Assembly (NCBI GenBank): GCA_905178155.1
Contig: CAJINV010000028.1
Location: 1-64,000, forward strand
Reading direction: 5' to 3'
DNA: 64,000 bases
Origin: Amoebophrya sp. A120
Taxonomy: Eukaryota; Sar; Dinophyceae; Syndiniales; Amoebophryaceae
The position numbers and the translations under genes were made by a program. The notes under the pieces were generated by a model that was given only the letters and a program-made list of their open reading frames with translations, ran no database searches and was not told the DNA's origin. Shown piece after piece: positions 10,771 to 20,409 of this stretch. Numbering within the stretch: the first letter of the stretch is position 1; each line of letters begins with the position of its first letter.

Positions 10771-13700
10771 TCAAATTTCAAAGCGAGCCTGCACGTGTGC
10801 CATTCCGAGGAATGGAACAGCGTCGGGGGAGACTGCGCCTCCGTTAAGAACTAATTCCTCGATGACGTCCATACGAGCGACGCGGATGGTCTGTTTTTTT
10901 GGCATGTTTTTTCGAATATCGGAAGGAAAAAGATACAAACACGATCTGGAGGCAATCACATTTAACTAAAGTGCCGGAGGAAAAAAGTCCGTTCGTTTCT
11001 TCTTGAGAATTTGCAGATGCAGATGCAGACAGTCGAAAACATAAAAATAATATATTCTAATTCGTCCCTTTCCCATAGTTCTGCTGCATCAAAATTACCT
11101 TGATGATGATGTCGCTCATTGCCATCTCGAACTCAATACCAAACAGGTTCGGGTCGACCAGGGGACGAGCCTGCGGACCGAAGGCGGCACTGAAGTATAA
11201 TAGGGCTTCAAAAAAATAAAACCAGGCCAGCAACGAGTCTGCTTGATCTAAACGTCAGCGATGGTCATAATGTTGCCAATACGTCAGATATGCATTTATG
11301 TATTGGGGAGAAAGATCCAAACTTTTTTTCGAGCCGTTGCAGGAAAAACTTTTTTAGAGCATATGCGTATGCACAATTCTAAGCTTTGCAATTCGATCCA
11401 CAAACACGAATATACAAAAAAAAAGCAATACCACAGCTGATCATAGTGATAGATCGCAGTATCGACAACAAAAATCATCAGCTTCACACTGTGTCCCGCT
11501 GAAAGGCCTTGTCCTGCAAACTACAATAGTCTTGGTCTTGTCATGCCACATGCGTGCCGCTGCAAAAATCTGGAACACAGTGCGAGCTGTCGTCCATTTT
11601 TTCAGAATGATATTCGCCGCAGAGTGGAGGGGTCACTTAAGTTAAAATATTCAAGAACTTCTAAAAGAACCTCTATTGATAGAGGTTCTCGACCATTTTC
11701 TAACTTCTCCATAGATGTTCTAGGTTTTCTAGATTTCTAAGCTTTTTCTAGATTTTCTACAGTCTTTCTTTTTTCTTCTTTTCTTTATTTTTCTTACTGA
11801 TTTCGTTGCTCTTTGATTTTTTTGTTTTTTTTCTAATCTTTTCACTGTTTCTTGACATTTTCTAGCTTGAGAAGCTCTATCTCGTACCTTCTGGACCCAG
11901 AACCTCTATCACAATAGAGGTTCTGGAGTCAGAACGTCTATTGCAATAGAGCTTCTGACCCCAGAACGTCTCCTGGGATAGCGGTTCTGGGTTCCGTAGC
12001 CTCTAGATTTGTTTCTAGACTTTGGCGGCCAAGAATCTAGAAACTAGATTTCTAGAAATCTAGAAATCTAGAAATCTAGAAATCTAGAAATCTAGAAGTC
12101 TGGAAGTCTAGATTTCTAGGTTCTAGAAATCTAGAAATCTAGCTTCTAGATTCTGGCAGCCAGAACGCCAGCACTCCTGCTCCGAGCAGCTAACAGTCCA
12201 GCTTCCCTGGTTGCGAGAAGCCGGCAGCTCAGCCTCCCCGGCTCTACGAGAAGCTGGAAGTCCAGCTTCCCCGGCTCTACGAGAAGCTGGAAGTCCAGCT
12301 GCCCCGGCTCTACGAGAAGCTGGGCGTCCAGCTTCCCCGGCTCTACGAGACGCTGGAAGTCCAGCTTCCCCGGCTCTACAAGAAGCTGAAAGCCCAGCTT
12401 CCCCGGCTCTACGACAAGCTGAAAGTCCAGCTTCCCCGGCTCTACGAGAAGCTGAAAGTCCATCTTCCCCGGCTCTACGAGAAGCTGACAGTCCAGCTTC
12501 CCCGGGCGGCTCTACGAGAAGCTGGAAGGCCAGCTTCTCCGGCTACGAGAAGCTGGAAGTCCAGCTTCTCCGGCTACGAGAAGCCGGACGCTTAGGCCCC
12601 CCGAGGAGCTGGGCGCTCACCTACAGTGAAAAGATGCGAAAAAAGGACGGCGAGGCCCTTGCTCTTTGCAGGTAAGGCATAAGGGTCAGTCTGCCTGCGT
12701 GCGCGCCCCCGGGCCAGTCTGCCTGCGTGCGCGCAGTGCGCGATCTTTTTTTCCGACCGGCAAGCCAGCAACGGCCGGACGCGAAAAAAACGCCCCGCGC
12801 CCCCGGGGCAATGTGCCTGCGTGCGCGCAGCGCGCAAAATTTTTTTTCCCCTGCGGGCCTCCAAGGAAAGGCTGGACGCGGAAAAAACACTCCGGCCGGG
12901 CCCGCAGGCCAAGGAAGTTACGCACAAAAAGTTTTTCCAGGCCGGCCGCAGGCTGCTAGGCGCGAAAAAAACGCCCCGGGCCCGGAGGCCAAGGAGGTTG
13001 CGTGCGCGCAGCGCGCGAACAATTTACTTTATTCTTTCTTTCAGCCGGGCCGGCCCCGGAAGGGGGGCGGGTCCGCAAAAAGTCCCCAACCGCGCCCCCG
13101 GGCCAACATGTGCGCGCGCGCGCGCGAAAAATTTTCGCCAGCCCGCCCCCGAATGCCGGGCGGAGAGAAAGGCTCCGCACAAAGGCTTGCGCGCGCGGAG
13201 CGCGCGGAATTTTTTTTCCGGCAAACCCCCAATCGTGGACAAGAAAGAAGCGGCCCCGCCCACCCTCTAACGCCACGGCCACTATGCGCACGCAGCGCGC
13301 GGTAAGTTTTTTTCCGGCCAACACCCGGTAGCCGCGCGCGATTCATCACCATCGTCATCACCTTGCTAGCAGGCGAACAGCTTTCCTCATATTGAAGAAA
13401 AACTTTCTGCGCCCATCTCAAGCTAAGGCGGCTGCGCGCGCGCGGCGCGCGAAAGTCGTTTCCGGGACTGCCCGGACGCCGGACGCAAGCAAAAGCGCGC
13501 CAGAACAAGGCGCCTGCGCGCCGCGAATATTTTCCCGGCAAGACCCCGAGGGGGCGGCGCGAAAAAAACCTCCGCGCCCGCCCGCAGACCAAGGCCGGCG
13601 CCTGCGGGCGGGCAGGGGGCGGTGGCGAAAATTTGCTCTATTTCTTCCGGCAGCCCCGGTTGCCGGGTGCAAGCAACACCTCGCCGCGCCCCCTGGCCAA

Positions 13701-16700
13701 CATGTGTGCGCGCACAGCGCGCGATATTTTTTTTCCAGCAAGCCCCCGGCCGCCGGGCGTGAAAAAAAGTCTCAAGCCACTGACTCACCCACGCAAAGAA
13801 AGGCGCGCGCGCGCACGCAGCGCGCTAAAGTTTTTTTTCAGCCGGCCCCCGGTTGCGGAAAAAAATTTCTTACGGAAAAAAATTTCCTCGCCTACGGGCC
13901 GGAAGAAAACTAATGCGCCCGCGCGCGCGCAGCGCGCGAAAATATTTTCTCGACAAGCCCCCGACCTCCGGGTGAGAGGAAAACCTTCCAAGCACGCCCT
14001 CAGGCCAAGGAAGGCGCGCGAGCGCTGTGCGCGCGCGCGAAAATTTTTTCTCAGCTGGTCCCCGGTTGCGGAAACAAAATTTCTTGCGGAAAAAAATTTC
14101 CTCGCCTACGGGCCAAAAGAAAACTAACGCGTCCGCGCGCGCGCAGCGCGCGGGAATTTTTTCTCGACAAGCCCCCGACCTCCGGGTGAGAAGAAAACCT
14201 TCCACGCAGGCACGCCCTCGGGCCAAGGAAGGCGCGCGCGCGCAGCGCGCGCGCGCTAAAGTTTTTTTTCAGCTGGCCCCCGGTTGCGGAAAAAAATTTC
14301 TTCGCCTACGGGCCAAAAGAAAACTAATGCGTCCGCGCGCGCGCAGCGCGCGAAAATTTTTTCTCGACAAGCCCCCGACCTCCGGGTGAGAAGAAAACCT
14401 TCCACGCACGCCCGCGGGCCAAGGAAGGCGCGCGCGCGCGCTAAAGTCTTTTTTCAGCTTGCCCCCGGTTGCGGAAAAAAAATTCCTCGTCTACGGGCCA
14501 AAAGAAAACTAATGTGCCCGCGCGCGCGCAACGCGCGAAAATATTTTCTCGACAGGCCCCCGGCCGCCGGGCGTGAAGAAGAGCGCCCAGGCACGCCCTC
14601 AGGCCAAGGAAGACGCGCGCGCTCCGCGCGCGCGCGCGAAAATTTTTTTTCAGCTGGCCCCCGGTTGCGAGAAAAAATTTCATCGCCTACGGGCCAAAAG
14701 AAAACTAATGTGCCCGCGCGCGCGCAACGCGCGATAATTTTTTCTCGACAGGCCCCCGACCCCCGCCGGGCGTGAAAAAGAGCGTCTACGCACGCCCTCA
14801 GGCCAAGGAAGACGCGCGCGCAGGCGCGCGCGCGCGAAAATTTGTTTTCAACTGGCGCCCGGTTGCGGAAAAGACTTTCCTCGCCTGTGGGCCAAAAGAA
14901 AACTACTGTGCGCGCGCGGCTCGCGAAAAATTTTTCTCGACAAGCCCCCGACCACCGGGCGAGCAAAAGATCTTCTACACCCTCGGGCCAAGGCGTGCGC
15001 GCGCTGTGCGCGCGGAAAATTTTTTACCGGCCGGCCCCCGATCGCGGGGCGCGAAAAAAATAAAACAGCCCACACCCTGACGCCGTACATGGTGAGGATG
15101 CGCGCGGCGCACCCACGCGAGGTTTTTTCCGGTCAACGCCTTTTAGCCGGCCATGGAGAGGCACCTCCCACGCTCACCCAAGGCCAGGGCGGTCTGCGTG
15201 CGCGCAACACGCGCAAACTTTTTCCCGGACGGCCCCCGACTGCCGAACGCACCGAAAACCTTCCGCGCCCCGAGGCCGAGGCGCCTGCGCGCGCGCAGCG
15301 AGCGCACGACAAATATTTGCCGCCGAGGCCCCACCTGGAGGACGCGAAAAAAACCCAACCGCCCTCAGACAGGCAAAGGCGTCTGCGGGCGCGCAACGGG
15401 CGAAAGACTTTTTTCGATCGGGCGGCCCTCGATAGCTGGGAACGACCAAAGGCTTCCGCGCCTTCAGGTCGGGGCGCATGCGCATGCGCGCGCGCGCAAC
15501 TTTTTTTTTTCCGGCGCGCCGCCCTCGCTGCTGGACGCGCAAAAAACATTCGCTCCGCGCCCCCCCGCCAAGGCGTCTGCGCACACGCAGCGCGCTCGCA
15601 GAATATTTTTCCGGCCCGCCCCGGGTTTCCGGACGCGAAAGAATACCTTCCACGCCCTCAGGCCAAAGCGCTTGCGCATGCGCTGTGCACGAAAAAAAAT
15701 TATCGGCAAGCGCGCGGCTACCGGGCACGCATAGGGAAGGGCCTCTACGCCTGCCCGGTCATGGCGCGCGCCTGAGTGGGCGCGGCGCGCGCGAAAATTT
15801 TTTTTCGGCCGGCCCCTGATAGCAAAAGGAAATAAGGAAGCATCCGCCCCCTGCTCGGGCCAGGGTGTCTGCGTGCGCGCGGCGCTCCAAATTTTTCTCC
15901 CGGCCACAGAGCAATACAGAATGGGCACGCGCATACCATCACCACTGTCAGCGACGGCGCCTAGGGAAGCGCGCGCGGTAGGCGCAATGCCATTTTCCCG
16001 GCGCCGAGCGCAGGCAGAATACGAGAGGACGCCCGCGCCCCTCCAAAACAAAAATCCGAAGCGCGCACCGTGTGCCAATTATTGTTTTCAACAAAGAGCA
16101 GCGAGAACATCTATGAGAGTCAGAATGTCTATGCGTGAGAATCTCTATAGCGTTTTTAGAAGTTCTATAATATTTTTTTTTTCTAGACATTTCTTCGGAT
16201 GTTTCGGAAAAAAATATCGTCGGGGCGTTCTCTTCCGGGAATCGGGTCCTGTAGTTGAGGTGTTCTTGTGTACCGAGTTGCTGTTCGATCTGATTCTGAA
16301 CGCAAAGAAGTGTAGATCGCCTGCAAACGCTGTCCCTATTGCATCTGTGCACCGTGACTCCTGCGACCAATCATCTAGAACAATTTCTGCTAGCACAAAA
16401 CCATACTACAGAGAAGATTGGCGAATGAACAAGATCATTCTTTCAGGAATACCTACTCCCTAGAAATACTTACTCCGAGGATCTGCGAAACTGGAATTCC
16501 GTCGACTGTGTTCGCCAAATAAAAGCGCTCGCGAAACAGGTCGACGGGCACCTCGACATTCTCCTCCATGACATCCTGAAACGTTTGCGGTACTGGGACG
16601 CCACCTAATGTAACGTTTTATATTCGAAGAAGACAACGCTATATCCCAAAAGCAGTCAACATCGCCGAAATTCGGTTTAGCGATGAAGACCTTTCAAAAT

Positions 16701-19079
16701 ATCGCCTTACTTTCACACGTCTCGTCTATCTCAGCAGCAGAATCAAAACAATGAAGCTCAGAGGACTGGTGTCTGAAGTGTGGAATAAATAGTATGTCCG
16801 CACACCTCGCTCGATGGCCACTTCGGTGCCGAGACCCCGGATTAAGACGCTGACTAGCGGCACGACTTCCTGCATTGTCAAGTTTCGTGTGGCGTTGGGC
16901 GTTGTAGGATTGAAAAATGCCCCAACACCCGATAGAAAAAAGTACTCAAATCTGCTGCTTGCCGTCTTGGTGAATCAAGTTCCTACACAGATGGCGTGTC
17001 GTTGATGCTATGTCGGCACAAAGCCTCAGACTTCCACAGCAAGCAAGGTCGCGCAAGATGACCAGTCCGACTCGTATTATAGATTGTTCCCACAACTCGC
17101 AGTACATCCTCTTCTATGTTATATGCTTTGTTCTGCATCTCCATCTGCGGGAGAGCGCTGGCAGCAGTCAAAACAAGCGCACGGAAAGCATTCTTGACTG
17201 GGCGGGGTACTTTTGGAATGCCGTATCCCCTAGAATTGGAATGTGCATTGAAGCTGCTCGGTCAACATATTGTCTTGTGTTGTGGACCGCAAGCCGCTGT
17301 GCGTCTCGGTGCTGCACGTCCCGGAACCGTAGAACATTAGCCATTTTTCTCTTTGCTGCCGTGGCTAGCCAGGATACCTGCGACAAAAAAAATAGCAAGG
17401 TGGAAGGATCTCAGGTTGTCACTCATGGACCTCTAGGACTTTTCTTTATCAAGAGAGAGGGGCAATTCGTTACGGCTCTAAGGTCCCTGTTGTTTAGGAT
17501 TAGGTCGCACACTGCGGCGCAGAAAAAAACGCTCGCTGTCACTATCACATCGGCGGGAGAATCGACAATTGCAGATTGACTCAAGTTGAAGTTGCAAGAG
17601 CAGCGCAACTCCTTGCCAACGTCGAGAAAAAACACAGACAAAAAAAGAGAAAAAGACCAACAAAAAATCGATTCGCGCGTTCACGTGCGTCAAAAAAACG
17701 GATCATCTCGCGCACTTCTTGCTTGCGAAATGTATTCACTGGCTTTCAATCAATAGCAAAACCGTGAGCAGAACTACAAGGCTTTTTTTCATTTACCGTT
17801 AAGAAGACCGCGCCCGGAGGGCGATATTGGTAACCAAATGCGTGCGCGAAAATCGTGACGTTCCGTATGGATTGCAAAAGTGTCTAGGTCTGGATGATTG
17901 CTACTCGTCATGGTAAATCTGAACCAGACAAAAATCTGTGTTGCATGATTGCCAAAAGTTGCGCACTTTTGACCTAACCGAGACGCAGTTTTTCACGGAG
18001 GAAAGGCCTTGAAAGGTCCTATAGAATCGATCCTGCTATGTCCTGCATACCAGACAGCATGGGTCATGCAAAACCAGCATGACAAGTCTGGGAATCTTCC
18101 AGATCCAGACACTTTTGCAGTCCATATTCGCGATCGTAAAAACGGCTGTTTGCCGCGGCCTCTTCCATTGCGACAGTTCGCGCTCTACCATTTCGTGCAT
18201 GGTGCGAATATTTGGCGCGACGCAGTCTCTCGGGTCTGGCACTGGACCCTGCCACGGCGTGTCGGTCAGCTTAACGCTGTGGTCGCGATAAATGGTGCAC
18301 CTGTTCCCTTCGTTAATGATCCTGTACGCATCATTGCCCGCCATGATTACTGTCAAAACCAACTGCCAACTATCCGAAGTAGAAAGAAACAACTGCAACT
18401 AACACAGCCAGCACGTATTTCTTTTCCGAAGTGAGCACAAGGAAAACGAAGTAGATGAAAGGTCGAAGTAATATAGTGGGGCGAGGCACCCTTGCTTCTT
18501 TTTGTTACGAACTGTGAAGCGGACGACGCTCCACTGCACTCGCCATAGCAAAACCGTGAGCAGAACTACAAGGCTTTTTTTCATATTTACATTTGACATT
18601 TACCGTTAGGCAGACCAAGACATATTTGCATTTGATATGATTGCGGCGAAATCGGTGATGTTCACACCCCCTTCCGCCATCACCGACGAGGTCGCGAACG
18701 GACGGGAAAAAAAAAAAGATACCGAATTATCAAAAGTAGCACCGGTGAAGCGAGACAAGCTGATCGGGTTGAGCTGCTTTCCCTCGAACATGCGCATCGC
18801 ACTGCCGCCGCAGTAGCACACGCGCCGGTGGGCTGGGACGGTGCTCTTCGCGCTGCAGCTACTGTAAATCCCGGCCTGTCTTGCGGTCGCGTTGAAGGCG
18901 GAACACCGCTGGCCCCCGGCGGCCTTGCTCGCTGCTTCTGCGAGAGAGCTTCTTCTTATTGCACTCGTAGTTGATGTTTTCCGTCTTATTTTTCCCGCGT
19001 CCGCACCTGATTTTTCTTCATGATGTTGTTGTTGATGTAGTTGCATAGTGCCTTCTTCTTCTTGTTTTTCTTCTCTCCC
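10771..19079 (-). CDS. Ten-exon hypothetical gene with a 4.95-kb satellite intron
   Basis: I join minus-strand exons at about 18638-19079, 18127-18349, 17797-17860, 17183-17377, 16989-17144, 16806-16869, 16474-16604, 11432-11520, 11099-11189 and 10771-10965. Seven junctions have GT-AG borders, and exon lengths from the fourth exon on keep the phase exactly (195, 156, 64, 131, 89, 91 and 195 nt). One junction removes the introner at 17866-18126 plus a duplication and reads TIANVTIFAHAFGY. The first-to-second exon junction is unresolved. The intron at 17145-17182 is only 38 nt. No stop interrupts until TGA at 10771. Well-ordered stretches include TMHEMVERELSQWKR, RGLGTEVAIERGGVPVPQTF and DPNLFGIEFEMAMSDIIIK. 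I recognise no family. The 5' end is unknown: the most upstream exon abuts a truncated introner at 19080. Confidence 0.65.
11640..11960. repeat. Palindromic AGAACCTCTAT repeats
   Basis: AGAACCTCTAT and its complement face each other across 2-6 bases at about 11669-11692 and again at 11898-11925, followed by degenerate copies to 11995. Confidence 0.7.
12015..12155. repeat. TCTAGAAA microsatellite
   Basis: Tandem AATCTAGAAA decamers, about twelve copies, each containing the XbaI-type palindrome TCTAGA. Confidence 0.9.
12180..12595. repeat. Minisatellite E, 33 bp
   Basis: About eleven copies of a 33-bp unit containing CCCCGGCTCTACGAGAAGCT and GAAGTCCAGCTT. Because 33 is divisible by three, open frames run through both strands with an 11-residue periodicity. 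The block sits inside an intron, so I read these as fortuitous. Confidence 0.9.
12690..15900. repeat. Satellite F: GC-rich, about 105-120 bp degenerate units
   Basis: Roughly thirty diverged units. Each has an alternating GCGCGCGC run, then an A/T block such as GAAAATTTTTTC, then GGCCGGCCCCCGG-like sequence, then GCGAAAAAAACCTTCC and CCCTCAGGCCAAGGAAGG. All six frames are littered with Arg/Ala/Pro-rich ORFs of up to about 230 codons that share no conserved order; I do not annotate them. Confidence 0.85.
17489..17794. repeat. Dispersed repeat R1, copy 2, first part
   Basis: Matches 9485-9755 from TTGTTTAGGATTAGGTC to the CAAGGCTTTTTT run. It lies within the intron at 17378-17796 of the ten-exon gene. 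Confidence 0.75.
17866..18126. mobile_element. Introner family A, 261 bp
   Basis: Ends TATGGATTGCAAAAGTGTCT and the complement ACACTTTTGCAGTCCATA. Flanks TTCCG and TTCGC match at three of five positions. It has the same length as, and a similar body to, the element at 10283-10543. Excision restores the host reading frame. Confidence 0.88.
18548..18585. repeat. 40-bp intronic segment, three copies
   Basis: CCGTGAGCAGAACTACAAGG followed by a T run occurs at about 17755-17794, 18548-18585 and 19270-19306, all in one orientation. At 17796 it sits directly behind a GTAAAT splice donor on the minus strand. The copy here also has ATTTACCGTTA nearby. A weaker version is in R1 copy 1. Confidence 0.75.
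18605..18637. mobile_element. Introner family A, one end
   Basis: AGACCAAGACATATTTGCAT followed by TTGATA matches a family-A terminus. The partner end towards 18350 is not recognisable. The interval between exons 18638-19079 and 18127-18349 is probably a decayed introner that took in other sequence. Confidence 0.55.
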
Positions 19080-19300
19080 TATCAAATGTAAAAATGTCTG
19101 GGTCTGGAAGATTGCCAGGTTTGTCATGCACATTTTACATGACTCCTGATGTCTGTGATGCATGCCCTAGCATCACAGATTTTGTGAGGGCTTCCTGATG
19201 CCTATACCGCATGACAAATGCTCTTTCCGTGTAGCAAAACTTGGACTCTCTTTGCTGCTCGTGAATCGGGCAAAACCGTGAGCAGAACTACAAGGCTTTT
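19080..19300. mobile_element. Introner family A, left part
   Basis: It starts TATCAAATGTAAAAATGTCT and continues with the same body as the elements at 25851-26113 and 38550-38818 (GATGTCTGTGATGCATGCCC, then GAGGGCTTCCTGATGC). The right end is missing; at 19270 it is replaced by the three-copy 40-bp segment. Confidence 0.75.
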
Positions 19301-19332
19301 TTTCAAGCCCACGTCCCCGTGGGCTTGATCTC

Positions 19333-19560
19333 TATGCATTGCAAAAATGTCTTGGTCTGGAAGGATGCAACTTGTCATGCTAAGTCTGGATAGTACAGAA
19401 ATTTGTGTTGCATGATTACCAAAAGGCGTCCACGTTTGAACAAGTGTAGCGGCAGTTTGTCATGCGGGATAGACATGATAGAGACTTCGCAGAAGCTGTC
19501 ATGCTAGGTCCTGCATTGCAGACCTCTTGGGGCATACAGAATATGCATGACAAATTCGCA
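19333..19560. mobile_element. Introner family A, left part
   Basis: It starts TATGCATTGCAAAAATGTCT and its body resembles 10283-10543. The right terminus is absent, and sequence resembling repeat R1 follows at about 19640. AAGCCCACGTCCCCGTGGGC just before it forms a hairpin. Confidence 0.75.
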
Positions 19561-19639
19561 TTAACAGTGTAACTGTCTTGCGTCGCCCGCCGCACAAATG
19601 AAACCATACACAGTTACACAGTTTTTTTTCTTGGATATT

Positions 19640-20068
19640 TTCCGAGCGCAAGAAAAACAATCTAGCCAGCGAATCGGTGGTGGACCGAAGTACGCGCCAC
19701 CAACACGTGCCCGATGATCAAAAATACCTGCGATGTTGCACACTACTGAGTCATTGGTTTCTGATGCCCTTGCTTGGTATCGGTGCCGCGAAGAAAAGCA
19801 TCGAGATGGACTCTTCCGTAGACGAGACAAGCGAGCTGAGGTTGCCTTGTTTGCAACATTGAGATTGACTGATGCCACACTGCGGCAGCGGCGTCAGATG
19901 GATATATATATACTGGCACCGGAAAAAGTAGAGTGAGTTGCGGCACCCGAAGTTATTGTTATTGGCTTGCACTCAAGGTCAAGACCAAGAGTTGTACGAT
20001 GAAAACCAAAAGTTCTTTTATCACAGTAAAAGCTTCGTCTATCATCCTGGGTGGTTCATCCCCATATT
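19640..20068. repeat. Dispersed repeat R1, copy 2, second part
   Basis: Matches 9770-10175, ending at GGTGGTTCATCCCC. The first part is at 17489-17794. Confidence 0.75.
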
Positions 20069-20409
20069 TCATTGAAATCGATCGGGCACTTGCATCCCGC
20101 CTGCTCTTGCGTCGTCTCACATTCTGCCGCTGCTATCGGTACGCCAGAAGTCTCACCAGATGTACTCGTCCGACTATAATTAAAGTTCGCCTTGCACGAA
20201 AAGCTTCTAGGTTTCTCTTCGTAGTACAGGTAGAGCTACGCCGCGCACGACCTATTCTGAAGCCGCCGAACGGCAGGGTAATTCCTTTCGTGATCACGTA
20301 CGCAACGGAGGATGGCAGGGAGATCATGATCACGTACACAACACCCGTAAAAGTAATATGTCCTTGCTGGAAAAAAATTTTCGCCTTTCTACTCGTCCTG
20401 TTTTTCCGT
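20069..20409. other. Between two minus-strand genes, no gene recognised
   Basis: Open frames exist on both strands but show no motif. This is the 3' flank of the gene ending at 20410. Confidence 0.4.

Larger units (their letters stand above)
11521..16473 (-). other. 4.95-kb intron filled with satellites
   Basis: The donor is GTAAGT at 16473 and the proposed acceptor is TTGTAG at 11521. The exons on both sides are phase 0 and joining them keeps the frame open. The interior holds the AGAACCTCTAT palindromes (11640-11960, with similar sequence at 16080-16180), a CTAGAAAT microsatellite, the 33-bp minisatellite E and the GC-rich satellite F. Outside these blocks I see no exon. Confidence 0.55.

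Noticed and set aside
12211-15775. Many Arg/Ala/Pro-rich ORFs of 100-230 codons
   Set aside because: They come from minisatellite E and satellite F, overlap in all frames, share no conserved order and lie inside a phase-checked intron.
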